64,000 nucleotides of DNA from Methylobacterium sp. E-045 (GTDB lineage: Bacteria > Pseudomonadota > Alphaproteobacteria > Rhizobiales > Beijerinckiaceae): positions 310,001-374,000 of the forward strand of contig NZ_JAKSYE010000085.1 of NCBI RefSeq assembly GCF_022829685.1, read 5' to 3'. Positions 25,973 to 34,581 of the stretch are shown one piece after another. A program made the position numbers and the translations under genes. How positions within the stretch are numbered: position 1 is the stretch's first letter; the number at the start of each line of letters is the position of its first letter. A model generated the notes under the pieces. It ran no database searches. It had not been told where the DNA came from and saw nothing but the letters and a program-made list of their open reading frames with translations.

Positions 25973-28093
25973 ATGGCACAGATGGACAGACACATCGCGG
26001 CGGCGGATTGGATCGGTCGATCCAGCATCGACCGGCCGCCCTCCTCCGAGCCCGACAAGAGCGCCGAGATCGGCGATCTCTGGCGCATCCTCACCGTGCG
26101 CCGGGCCTGGGTGCTCGGAACCGCCGCGCTTTTCACCGTCATTGCGGTGGCCTACGGGTTCCTCGCACCGCCGCTCTACGCGGCCACCGCCCAGATCCTC
26201 ATCGACCCGCGCGACAAGCAGATCGTCACCAACGACGTCAATCCCGTCGCCATGGCGCCGGATGGCGGCGTGATCCAGGTCGAGAGCCAGGCACGCGTGA
26301 TCGAATCGGATTCCGTCCTGACCCGAGCCGCCCACGATGCCGGCTTGCTCGATGACCCGGATTTCGGGGGCGTCGGCACCGGCTTCCTCAGCTGGACCCT
26401 GCGCACCCTCCAGGGCGAAGGTGCCGTCCCCGCCACCGATGCCGCCGCCGAGGCCCGGGCCGTCCGCGCTCTGCGGCGCAAGCTCGCGGTAAAGCGGGCC
26501 GACAAGGTCTTCGTGGTGGATGTCGTCGTCACCGCGGGCAACCCGGACAAGGCGGCCCGGATCGTCAACGCCATCGCCGCCGCCTACCTCAAGGACCAGA
26601 CCTCCGCCCGCGCGGACGCCGCCTCGCGGGCCTCGGCCGAGTTGGCATCGCGCCTCGACGAACTGCGCAAGCGCGTCAACGTCGCCGAGAACAAGGTCGA
26701 GAAGTTCAAGGCCGAGAACGGATTGATCACGGCGAGCGGCCAGCTCATCAGCGAACAGCAGCTGGCGGAGAGCAACAACCGGATCGTGGCTGCCCGCGCC
26801 CGCACGGCGGAGGCGCGCACCCGGCTGCAGCAGATCAAGGACGCGCGCGGCACCGCCTTCGGACCGGATTCGGCCCCGGAGGCGATCCAGTCCGCGGTGA
26901 TCGAGCGGCTGCGGACCCAATATGCGGAACTCGCGAGCAAGGAAGCGGATCTGCGCACCCAGCTCGGCAACCGCCACCCCTATATCGAGGCGGTGCGAAC
27001 CCAGATGCAGGACGTGAAACGTCTCACCGAGGTGGAGCTGGCCCGCATCGCCCGCTCGGCGGAGACGGATTATCAGCGCGCCGCCGCCAACGAGAAGGCG
27101 CTGACCTCGAACCTCGACGAGCTGAAGCGGGGCTCCATCGTCACCGGCGAAGCCTCGGTCCGCCTGCGCGAACTCGACCGTGAGGTGGATACCAGCCGGG
27201 CCGTCTACAGCAACTTCCTCAGCCGCTCGCGCGAAATCCAGGAACAGACGGGCATCGACACCACCAATGCCCGCGTCATCAGCTGGGCCCGGCCGCCCGC
27301 CGAGCGGAGCTGGCCCCTGCGGCTCCTGCTGTTCGTCGGCGGCCTCGTCAGCGGCCTCGGCCTCGGGGCCGGCCTCGCCTTCGTACGCGAGTATCTCGAC
27401 CCCACCGTCCTGTCCCGACGCCAGATGGAGCGGCTGTCGCACACCTCCGTGGTCGCCACCTATCCGGAGTTCAAGGCGGGAAGCGAGCGTCCGGCCAGCG
27501 TCGCCGCGAGCCTGACCCTCGACCGCCTGTCCAGCGTGCGCGGGCAGATCCATCCGCCGGGCCAGGCACTGAGCGTGCTCGTCACCTCGGCGGCCTCAGA
27601 TGGCGCGGACCGGCGTTCGACGATCCACCTGCTCGCGGCGGTGGCGACGGCGCGCGGCGAACGCGTGCTCCTCGTGGAGGCGGACCTCGAAGCGCCGCCG
27701 GACCAGGACGCCTCCGGTCCGGGCCTCATCGAGGTCCTGCGCGGCGAGGCCGGCATGGCGGCGGCGGCCAAGGCGGATTCGGAGAGCGGTGCCGCGCGGA
27801 TCGGCATCGGCGATATCGCCAAGGCCTCGCGCGAGACCCTGAGCCGCGCCAATATCGAGCAGTTCCTCGCAGCCGCCAAATCGAGCTTCGACCTCATCCT
27901 GATCGATGGCGGCGTCCTTACCGGCAACCTGCGGATCGGGCCCCTCGCCGCCGCCAGTGACAGGCTCCTGATCGTCGCGAAGAACGGGGCCACGCGCCAG
28001 CGCGACCTCCTCGATATCCTGGATGTCTCGGAAGTGCTGGGCCGCCCGGTCTCGGGCAGTCTTTTCGTCGATCGCTACGCGGCGGCTGCGTGA
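25973..28093 (+). CDS. Wzz/GumC-type polysaccharide co-polymerase with degenerate tyrosine-kinase domain
   Basis: 706 residues. Wzz domain: TM1 about residues 45-65 (WVLGTAALFTVIAVAYGFLA), a long periplasmic coiled-coil region (190-400), and TM2 about 440-465 (WPLRLLLFVGGLVSGLGLGA). The cytoplasmic C-terminal ~180 residues have the fold of a BY-kinase: Walker A' is recognisable (VLLVEADLEAP), but where Walker A should be the sequence is TSAASDGADRRSTI, with no GKS/T. No tyrosine-rich tail is present. It should set chain length and couple polymerase to export, without autophosphorylation. Start 25973 or 25982 cannot be separated by a Shine-Dalgarno. Confidence 0.88.
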   Translation: MAQMDRHIAAADWIGRSSIDRPPSSEPDKSAEIGDLWRILTVRRAWVLGTAALFTVIAVAYGFLAPPLYAATAQILIDPRDKQIVTNDVNPVAMAPDGGVIQVESQARVIESDSVLTRAAHDAGLLDDPDFGGVGTGFLSWTLRTLQGEGAVPATDAAAEARAVRALRRKLAVKRADKVFVVDVVVTAGNPDKAARIVNAIAAAYLKDQTSARADAASRASAELASRLDELRKRVNVAENKVEKFKAENGLITASGQLISEQQLAESNNRIVAARARTAEARTRLQQIKDARGTAFGPDSAPEAIQSAVIERLRTQYAELASKEADLRTQLGNRHPYIEAVRTQMQDVKRLTEVELARIARSAETDYQRAAANEKALTSNLDELKRGSIVTGEASVRLRELDREVDTSRAVYSNFLSRSREIQEQTGIDTTNARVISWARPPAERSWPLRLLLFVGGLVSGLGLGAGLAFVREYLDPTVLSRRQMERLSHTSVVATYPEFKAGSERPASVAASLTLDRLSSVRGQIHPPGQALSVLVTSAASDGADRRSTIHLLAAVATARGERVLLVEADLEAPPDQDASGPGLIEVLRGEAGMAAAAKADSESGAARIGIGDIAKASRETLSRANIEQFLAAAKSSFDLILIDGGVLTGNLRIGPLAAASDRLLIVAKNGATRQRDLLDILDVSEVLGRPVSGSLFVDRYAAAA

Positions 28094-28103
28094 CGGCCGG
28101 TCC

Positions 28104-29405
28104 ATGAGGAGCGCCGTCCATTCCCCGGCCCGAGGGCGGAAGGAGGCCGGAGCGGCTTCCCGAAGCCCGATGCCGTTCGGCCTGATCGCCCTCACCGTGC
28201 TGGTCCTCGGCGTATCGGGCGGCATGCTGTGGAATGTCGGCATCAATTACGACGGGCTCACGGGGGCGGCGCCGCAGAAGATCCATCCCTCGACCTATCT
28301 GGTCATCGTCCTGTTCGGGTGGGCCGCCATCAGGTCCGGCAACCCGGCGGGCTATCTCGTTCATGCCGTGCAGGTGCGGCCGGCGGGGATGCTGCTCGCC
28401 GCGTGCAGCATCGGGCTGTTCCTGCACATCGTCCTGCGCAGCGGCCCGGGCATGGCGGGGGCACTGGACACGTTCCTGCTGCCGGGGCTCTTCGTCGTCC
28501 TGCTCGCCGACCGCGACGCGCTGACCTGGCGGCGCCTCGAACTGACGGTGCATGCGGTGATGCTCGTCAACGCCCTGCTGGGCCTGACGGAATTCGCGAC
28601 GAAGACCCTGTTCTTTCCCTACCGGCTCGACGGTGAGGTCTTCGCCACCGATACGCGCTCGGCCGCGCTACAGGGACACCCCCTCGGCAATGCCACCCTC
28701 ACGGCCTGCTACGTCCTCGGCCTCATCGGCGGCGGCGGGCGCATGACGGTTCCCCAGCGCCTCGCGATGATCGGGCTGCAACTCGCCGCCCTCGTCGCCT
28801 TCGGCGGGCGCTCGGCCATGGTGGTGACGCTGATCTTCGGCGGCGGCTACGGTCTCTTCGCCCTGCACAAGGTGCTGAGCGCGGGCCGGATCCCGCTTCT
28901 GGCGGCGGCGGCCGGGATCTTCCTGTTCACCCTCGTGCCCCTCGGCATCGGCGGTCTCGCGGCCGGCGGGTTCTTCGACGCGCTGCTCAGCCGATTCATG
29001 GCCGATGGCGGGAGTGCCAATGCCCGCGTGGAGATGCTCGACCTCGTCGCCAGCATCCCCTTCCGCGAGTTGCTGGTCGGTCCGGATATGAGCCTGGTCG
29101 ATTCGTTACGGCGCGTGAGCGGGCTCGAATGGGGCATCGAGAACCCCATCGTCCGGACCCTCGTCTACCAGGGCATCTTCATGACGGTCCTGCTCACCGT
29201 GGCAGTGACGCTCTACATCATCGAATTGGTCCGCCATTGCCGCCCCGGCACGTTCCTGCCCGTCATCGCCTTCGTCATCCTGGTGAACACGTTCGAGGGG
29301 ATCGGCGCCAAGACCACGCTGCTCGCCAAGTTCGCCATCCTGCTCCTGGGCCTATTCCACGCCGTCAGCGACCGTCCGCCGGGACGCGCAGACCGAGGGC
29401 GGTGA
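28104..29405 (+). CDS. O-antigen ligase/polymerase-like membrane protein (VpsF-type)
   Basis: 433 residues with about 10-11 membrane helices and one longer periplasmic loop near 300-330 (DGGSANARVEMLDLVASIP), as in Wzy/WaaL-type proteins. It begins 10 bases after the co-polymerase, at ATG 28104. The charged N-terminus is followed by FGLIALTVLVLGVSGGMLWN. It most likely polymerises the repeat unit in the periplasm. Its last 41 bases overlap the convergent GH5 gene. The VpsF label is by resemblance only. Confidence 0.78.
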   Translation: MRSAVHSPARGRKEAGAASRSPMPFGLIALTVLVLGVSGGMLWNVGINYDGLTGAAPQKIHPSTYLVIVLFGWAAIRSGNPAGYLVHAVQVRPAGMLLAACSIGLFLHIVLRSGPGMAGALDTFLLPGLFVVLLADRDALTWRRLELTVHAVMLVNALLGLTEFATKTLFFPYRLDGEVFATDTRSAALQGHPLGNATLTACYVLGLIGGGGRMTVPQRLAMIGLQLAALVAFGGRSAMVVTLIFGGGYGLFALHKVLSAGRIPLLAAAAGIFLFTLVPLGIGGLAAGGFFDALLSRFMADGGSANARVEMLDLVASIPFRELLVGPDMSLVDSLRRVSGLEWGIENPIVRTLVYQGIFMTVLLTVAVTLYIIELVRHCRPGTFLPVIAFVILVNTFEGIGAKTTLLAKFAILLLGLFHAVSDRPPGRADRGR

Positions 29406-30618
29406 CGATGGCCGGATCGAAGCGCCGGGTGGCATCGTCCATCAGCCCCATCCCGTCGAACAGGTTCCAGAACGCCCAGGGGAATCCCTCGGCTTCGGCC
29501 GCCTCCCGCACGTCGCGGACGTAGCGCGCCCGGTCTTCCGCACGGGATGCCACGTAGCGCGCATCGCTGCGCAGGGCACCGAACTCCCCGAGCACGATCC
29601 GCTGCGGCGCGATGCCGTGGCGGCGTCCCCATTCGCCCACCATGGCGAGGTGGCGGGCAAGGTAGCGCTTGTCCGGCTGGGCGGCGAAATACTCGGCGAG
29701 CTTGGCCTCCGTCAGGGCATAGGCCTCACGCTTGGCCTCGGCCGACAGGGCGGCGTCGCCGGCCATCCTGGCCCTGACGGCGGCGAGCGTCGTCTTGAGA
29801 CTGCCGGCGGAGGCCGGCCAGGGCACCGCGTTGAGGGCGCGGTAGACCGGCTCCCGCATCCAGGGCGCCCCCTGGTGGCTGAACAGGTAGGGCTCGTAGT
29901 AGTGGAAGGTGAACAGGAGCGGGGCGAAACGGGCCAGCGGCGCGGGGTCCAGGGCGGTGAGCCCCGTGATCATGCTGCCGCAGGCGCCGCAGGCCACGAG
30001 GGTCAGGCGTGGGGCGACCCGGCGGGCCTCGCCGAGGAGGTCGTCCTGGATCGTGAGCCACGATGCCGCGCCGCATCCTTGCGGCGGCTCGTTAACGGGC
30101 TCCAGCGCCAGCCGTTCGGGGGCGATTCCCTCCAGCAGGCGGGCGAGGTCGGAGACGAAGCGCCGATAAGCGGGAAACAGCGGCGCGCCGGGCTCGCCGT
30201 AGAAATTCTGCGGGTTCCAGTGATGCGTCGCGCCATTGGCCTGCACGTTGACCAGGACCGCGAGGTCCGCGCGCAACGCCGCCTCCACCGCCGCCTTGAG
30301 CTCGGCCATGAGGCGCTCGCGCTCCTCCGGCCCGGCGGCGGCGAACGGTCCGGGATCGACGGGCAGGCGCAGGAAGTCGAACCCGGCGGCGCGCAGGCGC
30401 GCGAGGTCGCGGCCCGTCGGGACGGGCCGGCCCTCCTGGAACGGCGGCGCCCCGTAATCCGTGCGCGGCGCCGGAAACTCCCGCGTCAGGGAGAACCAGG
30501 GCCAGGTGTTGACGCCGCGCGTCAGGCGGAGGGGCGCAGGGGCGGCGGCGGTCGGCACAAATCCCGCCGTCAGCGCCGCGGCCGCCAGGATCGCCCTGCG
30601 CGTGGGAGGCGCCCTCAC
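29365..30618 (-). CDS. Secreted glycoside hydrolase, family 5-like (cellulase superfamily)
   Basis: 417 residues starting at a GTG (30618) that overlaps the TGA of the upstream glycosyltransferase (GTGA), implying coupled translation. An N-terminal export signal with an RR pair (PPTRRAILAAAALTAGFVP) is probably Tat-like or Sec. Family 5 motifs are clear: the acid/base Glu in LALEPVNEPPQG and the nucleophile Glu in IVLGEFGALRS. Such hydrolases in exopolysaccharide loci trim or release the polymer in the periplasm. Glycan specificity cannot be read. Confidence 0.88.
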   Translation of the reverse strand: MRAPPTRRAILAAAALTAGFVPTAAAPAPLRLTRGVNTWPWFSLTREFPAPRTDYGAPPFQEGRPVPTGRDLARLRAAGFDFLRLPVDPGPFAAAGPEERERLMAELKAAVEAALRADLAVLVNVQANGATHHWNPQNFYGEPGAPLFPAYRRFVSDLARLLEGIAPERLALEPVNEPPQGCGAASWLTIQDDLLGEARRVAPRLTLVACGACGSMITGLTALDPAPLARFAPLLFTFHYYEPYLFSHQGAPWMREPVYRALNAVPWPASAGSLKTTLAAVRARMAGDAALSAEAKREAYALTEAKLAEYFAAQPDKRYLARHLAMVGEWGRRHGIAPQRIVLGEFGALRSDARYVASRAEDRARYVRDVREAAEAEGFPWAFWNLFDGMGLMDDATRRFDPAIVTALGLRVPADGR

Positions 30619-31844
30619 GAAGGGCGGTCCCCGCCCCGTCCTCCGATCGCCATCGAGGCACGGGCTGTGGGGACATGGCCGGACGAGGTGGCGGGGTGCT
30701 TCGCCTCCTGGCCCGCCGGTGCCGCAAAGCCCCCGAGCGCCATCGCCTCCGTCTCGTATTGCTTCAGGATCTCCGACCATTCGAAGCGGTCGGCGGCACG
30801 GACCAGCGAGGCGACGCCCGCCTTCCTCGCGGCGCCATCGTCCCCGATCAGGGTTTCGATGTGCCGCTCGCAGGCATCCGCGTCGGCGAAGTAGAACTGC
30901 TCCTCGCCCGCCGTACCGCGGTTGAACGGATTGTCGTGGGCGATCACCGGGTTGCCGGCCCACAGGGCCTCCACCAGGGAGGGATTGGTCCCCCCGACCG
31001 TATGGCCGTGCAGGTAGGCCCGCGCATGGAAGCGCAGGGATCGGATCGTCTCCGTCTCGTAGATGGCGCCGGGGAACAGGACCTCGTCGCTGGCCGCCTC
31101 CCTCACCGCGCGGTGGTAGGGATTGCTCTCGGAGAGCGTGCCGAGGACCACGAGCCGCATGCCCCGCACCTTGCGCGAGAAGGCATCGACCATGGTGAGG
31201 ATGTTGTTGTCGGGCTCTATCCGGGCGATCGAGGTCATGTATCGCCCCGGCTTCAGACCGAGGACCTCGATGGGGGCGGTCGACGCCGCCGAGATCGGGT
31301 CGCCGCCATAGGGAATGGTGGCGATGGCGGATCTCGGACGGCGCGTGGCGACGTGATCGGCGATGGCCGGGTGGTCCGCCACGAGGCGGTGGGACGCCCA
31401 GGCGGCAATCCACTCGTTGGTCCAGAACCAGGCCCGCACCGCCATCGACCATTTCGGCCGCTTCCACTCGATGCCGTCCATGTTGGTGATGATCTTCGCC
31501 CCGGCGAGACGCAGATACGGCAGGAAGATCGCCCCGTTATACCCGAGCACGAGGCTGACGCCGCCCCGCTTGGCCGCGTCGCGCACGCAGTGCCAGTCGA
31601 AATCCAGGGTCGCCCGCGGTCCGCTGGTGGACACGGCCACATGGATGAGCTCGACGCCCTTCCAGGTCGTCGAGCGGAAACGCTCCGTCACCGCCTCGAC
31701 CTCGTCCTGGCAATAGACCCCCACATGCCAGCCGCGAGCCACGAGGAAAAGCGCGAGCTTCTCGGCGAAGGTCTCGAACCCGCCATGGGCTGCGGGAATG
31801 CCGCGAGTTCCCAGGATCAGCAGAGAGGGCTTGTGCGACGACAT
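30615..31844 (-). CDS. GT4-family glycosyltransferase (DUF1972 type)
   Basis: 409 residues. The N-terminal GT-B domain begins SLLILGTRGIPAAHGGFETF, the signature of DUF1972 rhamnosyl- or galactosyltransferases. The C-terminal domain has the donor-site pattern GGTNPSLVEALWAGNPVIAH with the EX7E-like acidic position. Start ATG 31844 (MSSHKPSLLILGTRG). No signal or membrane helix; a membrane-associated cytoplasmic enzyme adding one sugar of the repeat unit is expected. Translationally coupled to the GH5 gene. Confidence 0.9.
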   Translation of the reverse strand: MSSHKPSLLILGTRGIPAAHGGFETFAEKLALFLVARGWHVGVYCQDEVEAVTERFRSTTWKGVELIHVAVSTSGPRATLDFDWHCVRDAAKRGGVSLVLGYNGAIFLPYLRLAGAKIITNMDGIEWKRPKWSMAVRAWFWTNEWIAAWASHRLVADHPAIADHVATRRPRSAIATIPYGGDPISAASTAPIEVLGLKPGRYMTSIARIEPDNNILTMVDAFSRKVRGMRLVVLGTLSESNPYHRAVREAASDEVLFPGAIYETETIRSLRFHARAYLHGHTVGGTNPSLVEALWAGNPVIAHDNPFNRGTAGEEQFYFADADACERHIETLIGDDGAARKAGVASLVRAADRFEWSEILKQYETEAMALGGFAAPAGQEAKHPATSSGHVPTARASMAIGGRGGDRPS

Positions 31845-32011
31845 CCGAGTCTCCTTGTAGCCCCCAATGGTCCCGAGACGGGACACGAGAAACATCTCCA
31901 GGCAACCATGCTCCGTGATTACACCGGGTGAGGTTCTTGCTCGGTAACGAATGAAAATAGGACGGCATGTCATCTTGGGGCAGTTGAGATCGGGATCGAG
32001 GTCGAATCGGC

Positions 32012-33163
32012 ATGCGCATCACCTGCGTCCACCAGGGATACGAACTCTACGGTTCCGACCGCAGCTTCGTTGAAAGCGTGCGGATCTTTCGCGCGGCCTA
32101 TCCCGGCGCGGTCATCGACGTGGTCCTGCCCCGGACCGGCCCGATCGTCGGCGCCCTCGACGGAGTTGCCTCGCGGATCGTGTTCGAGCCGCTCTGGATT
32201 CTCCGGCGGCGCGACCTGCCGCGCCTCGCGACCCTCGGCCTGCTGACGCTGCCGGTGGCGATGCTGCGCGCCTGGAAGCGGCTGCGCGCGAGCGACCTCG
32301 TCTACATCAACACCTCCGTGGTGGCGGATTATCTTCTCGCCTCCCGCCTCTGTCCCGGCCGCGCCATCGTCCATGTCCACGAGATTCCGCAGGGGGCCAC
32401 CCTGAGGCTGCTGCGCGGGCTGATCCGCTGGAGCGGAGCCGACATCGTGTTCAACTCCCGTGCCACGGCGACGGCCTTCTCGCTGACCTCCAAGGTCGCC
32501 ATGCGGGTGGTCTACAATGGAATCGCCGGTCCGGAGGCGCCACCGCCCTCGACTTATGACGGCGCCCGCCCCCTGCGCCTGCTGATGCTGGGCCGGATCA
32601 GCCGCATCAAGGGCCAGGAGATCCTGGTCGAGGCGATCCGCTCCCTGCCGCCGGAAGTGCGCGCGCGGCTCGACGTGCGCATCGTCGGCAGCGCCTTCGA
32701 GGATGCGGCGCGCGAAGAGGCGCTCGGCCGGCAGATCGCCGATGCCGGACTGGGCTCCGTCATCCGCCTGTCCCCCTTCGTCGACGACCCGTCCGATCTT
32801 TATCGCTGGGCGGACGTGGTGACGGTGCCGTCGCGCCTGCCGGAATCCCTCGGCCGGGTGGCGATCGAGGCCATGGCCTATGGCCGCCCCCCCGTCGTCT
32901 CGCGCATCGGCGGCCTGACGGAAGTGGTCGAGGACGGGTCGAGCGGCTGGGTCGTCGCGCCCGACGATGCCCGCAGCCTCGCCTCCGCCCTGCAGCGGAT
33001 CGTCACCGATCCGGCCTCCTGGCACGCCTTCCCGGCCGCAGCCCGCGCCCGTTACGCGGCTCTGTTCGGAGAGGCCGCCGCCGCGGAGGGGCTGGTGGCG
33101 ATGGTCCGTGCCCGCATCGGCGATCGCGCCGGCGCCGATGCCAGCGCCGTCGTGGCGGGCTGA
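32012..33163 (+). CDS. GT4-family glycosyltransferase
   Basis: 383 residues. The N-terminal Rossmann half starts RITCVHQGYELYGSDRSFVE; the C-terminal half has LRLLMLGRISRIKGQEILVE and the donor motif PESLGRVAIEAMAYGRPPVV, with the usual glutamates. It is divergent from the other glycosyltransferase and followed after 6 bases by the flippase, so they are co-transcribed. It should add a sugar to the lipid-linked exopolysaccharide precursor in the cytoplasm. Confidence 0.9.
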   Translation: MRITCVHQGYELYGSDRSFVESVRIFRAAYPGAVIDVVLPRTGPIVGALDGVASRIVFEPLWILRRRDLPRLATLGLLTLPVAMLRAWKRLRASDLVYINTSVVADYLLASRLCPGRAIVHVHEIPQGATLRLLRGLIRWSGADIVFNSRATATAFSLTSKVAMRVVYNGIAGPEAPPPSTYDGARPLRLLMLGRISRIKGQEILVEAIRSLPPEVRARLDVRIVGSAFEDAAREEALGRQIADAGLGSVIRLSPFVDDPSDLYRWADVVTVPSRLPESLGRVAIEAMAYGRPPVVSRIGGLTEVVEDGSSGWVVAPDDARSLASALQRIVTDPASWHAFPAAARARYAALFGEAAAAEGLVAMVRARIGDRAGADASAVVAG

Positions 33164-33169
33164 ATCGCC

Positions 33170-34456
33170 ATGAACGGTCTGAGCCGCCTCGTCCGCCGCT
33201 TCATCCTCATGCTGGGGGGCGAAGTCACCCAGAGCGCTTTCCATTTCGGGATCAACATCGTCCTGGCGCGAAGCCTGAGTCCGCATGATTACGGGCGCTT
33301 CGCCATCCTCTTCCTCGTGGGCGGGCTGGCGCTCACCTACATCCGCTCGCTCGCCGGCGTGCCGGCCACCATCACCATTCCGCCTCGCGCCGGACGACGC
33401 GCGGCGCGCGGGTTCGACGTGACCTTCGGTACGGTGGCGGTCGTCCTCTCCGCGACGATCGCGGCCGGGGTCTGCGCGGCGCTGATGGCGACCTCGGACA
33501 TCAACGCCCTGGCCGGCAGCCTCTTCGTCGGCCTCTGGTCGCTGCGCAGCTACCTGCGCCTCGCGCTCTTCGCCAAGCACCGGCCGGCGATCTCGGGGCT
33601 GGGCGACGTGGTCTTCGCCCTCTCGGGCACCGCCTTCACCGTGGCAATGATCCATTTTCAGGGTGCCCCCGGCCTCGACGAGACGCTGTTCGCCCTGGCT
33701 TGCGCCAACGGCCTCGGCATCGTCGCCTCGCTCGCCCTGCTGCGGGAACCCATTCGGCTCAGCCTCGGCCGCTCGATGCGACGCCGCTACGGGGCCATGA
33801 TCCCGACCCTGTCGTGGTCTCTCGTCAACGTCACCACCGCCAACGTCCAGGGCCAGGGACAGGGCCTTCTCGTGGCCGCCATCGCGGGACCGGCCGCCTA
33901 TGCGCCGATGGCCGCCACCTTCGTGCTGTTCTCGCCCCTGCGGCTGTCGGCATCCGCCCTCATCAACATGGTCCAGCCCGAGGTGGCGGGGCACCTCGCC
34001 CGGGGCGACTTCACCCTCGCCCGCCGCTTCGCCCTCATCTGCTCCGGGCTGCTCGGACTCGGCTGCATCGCCTACGGCGCCATCCTCCTTTCGGCGCTCG
34101 AACTCATCGAACACAGGTTGTTCGCCGGCCAGTTCGCGGCGGCGCCGATGATGCTGATCGCGGTGGCGGCCTGGGCCATCGTCACGGTCTCGCTCATCCA
34201 CGCGCCGATGCGTATTCTGTTGGAGACGATGCAGGACTTCCGTCCCCTCTCGGTGATTGCGGGCGTCAGTGTGGGATTCGGCGCCATCGCCGTGATCGGC
34301 CTGCTCTTGATCGCCCAGCCGGCCTGGTCGCTTTTCGGCGTGCTGATCTCCGAAGTGGTTGTGCTGGCAGGTTGCCTCTGGATGCTGAAGCCCTGGCGCG
34401 CCGCCATGCCTCTGATGCGGCCCGGCCGCGATGCCGAGGCGGGGGCCGGTCGATGA
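33170..34456 (+). CDS. Wzx-like polysaccharide flippase
   Basis: 428 residues with about 12 membrane segments and the MATE/MOP-superfamily start (GGEVTQSAFHFGINIVLARS then LSPHDYGRFAILFL). It would move the lipid-linked repeat unit across the inner membrane for the polymerase at 28104. A 42-codon frame with ATGA overlaps links it to the next gene. Confidence 0.85.
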   Translation: MNGLSRLVRRFILMLGGEVTQSAFHFGINIVLARSLSPHDYGRFAILFLVGGLALTYIRSLAGVPATITIPPRAGRRAARGFDVTFGTVAVVLSATIAAGVCAALMATSDINALAGSLFVGLWSLRSYLRLALFAKHRPAISGLGDVVFALSGTAFTVAMIHFQGAPGLDETLFALACANGLGIVASLALLREPIRLSLGRSMRRRYGAMIPTLSWSLVNVTTANVQGQGQGLLVAAIAGPAAYAPMAATFVLFSPLRLSASALINMVQPEVAGHLARGDFTLARRFALICSGLLGLGCIAYGAILLSALELIEHRLFAGQFAAAPMMLIAVAAWAIVTVSLIHAPMRILLETMQDFRPLSVIAGVSVGFGAIAVIGLLLIAQPAWSLFGVLISEVVVLAGCLWMLKPWRAAMPLMRPGRDAEAGAGR

Positions 34457-34581
34457 CCCGTTCCTCCTGCGACGACGAGCACCGCCGCGGCCCCGATCCC
34501 CACATGTCCGCCGCACACGCGCGTAGGCCTCCCGGCGCCGCGATAGCCAGGACATCCCGACCCAGGACATTCCAGCCATGA
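34453..34581 (+). CDS. Possible 42-residue peptide bridging flippase and acyltransferase genes
   Basis: The ATG overlaps the flippase stop (ATGA, 34453-34456), and its own stop overlaps the next ATG (34578-34581). The product (MTRSSCDDEHRRGPDPHMSA ...) is basic, without recognisable motifs, and the frame is also open upstream, so chance is quite possible. It may serve only to carry ribosomes between the two genes. Confidence 0.25.
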   Translation: MTRSSCDDEHRRGPDPHMSAAHARRPPGAAIARTSRPRTFQP

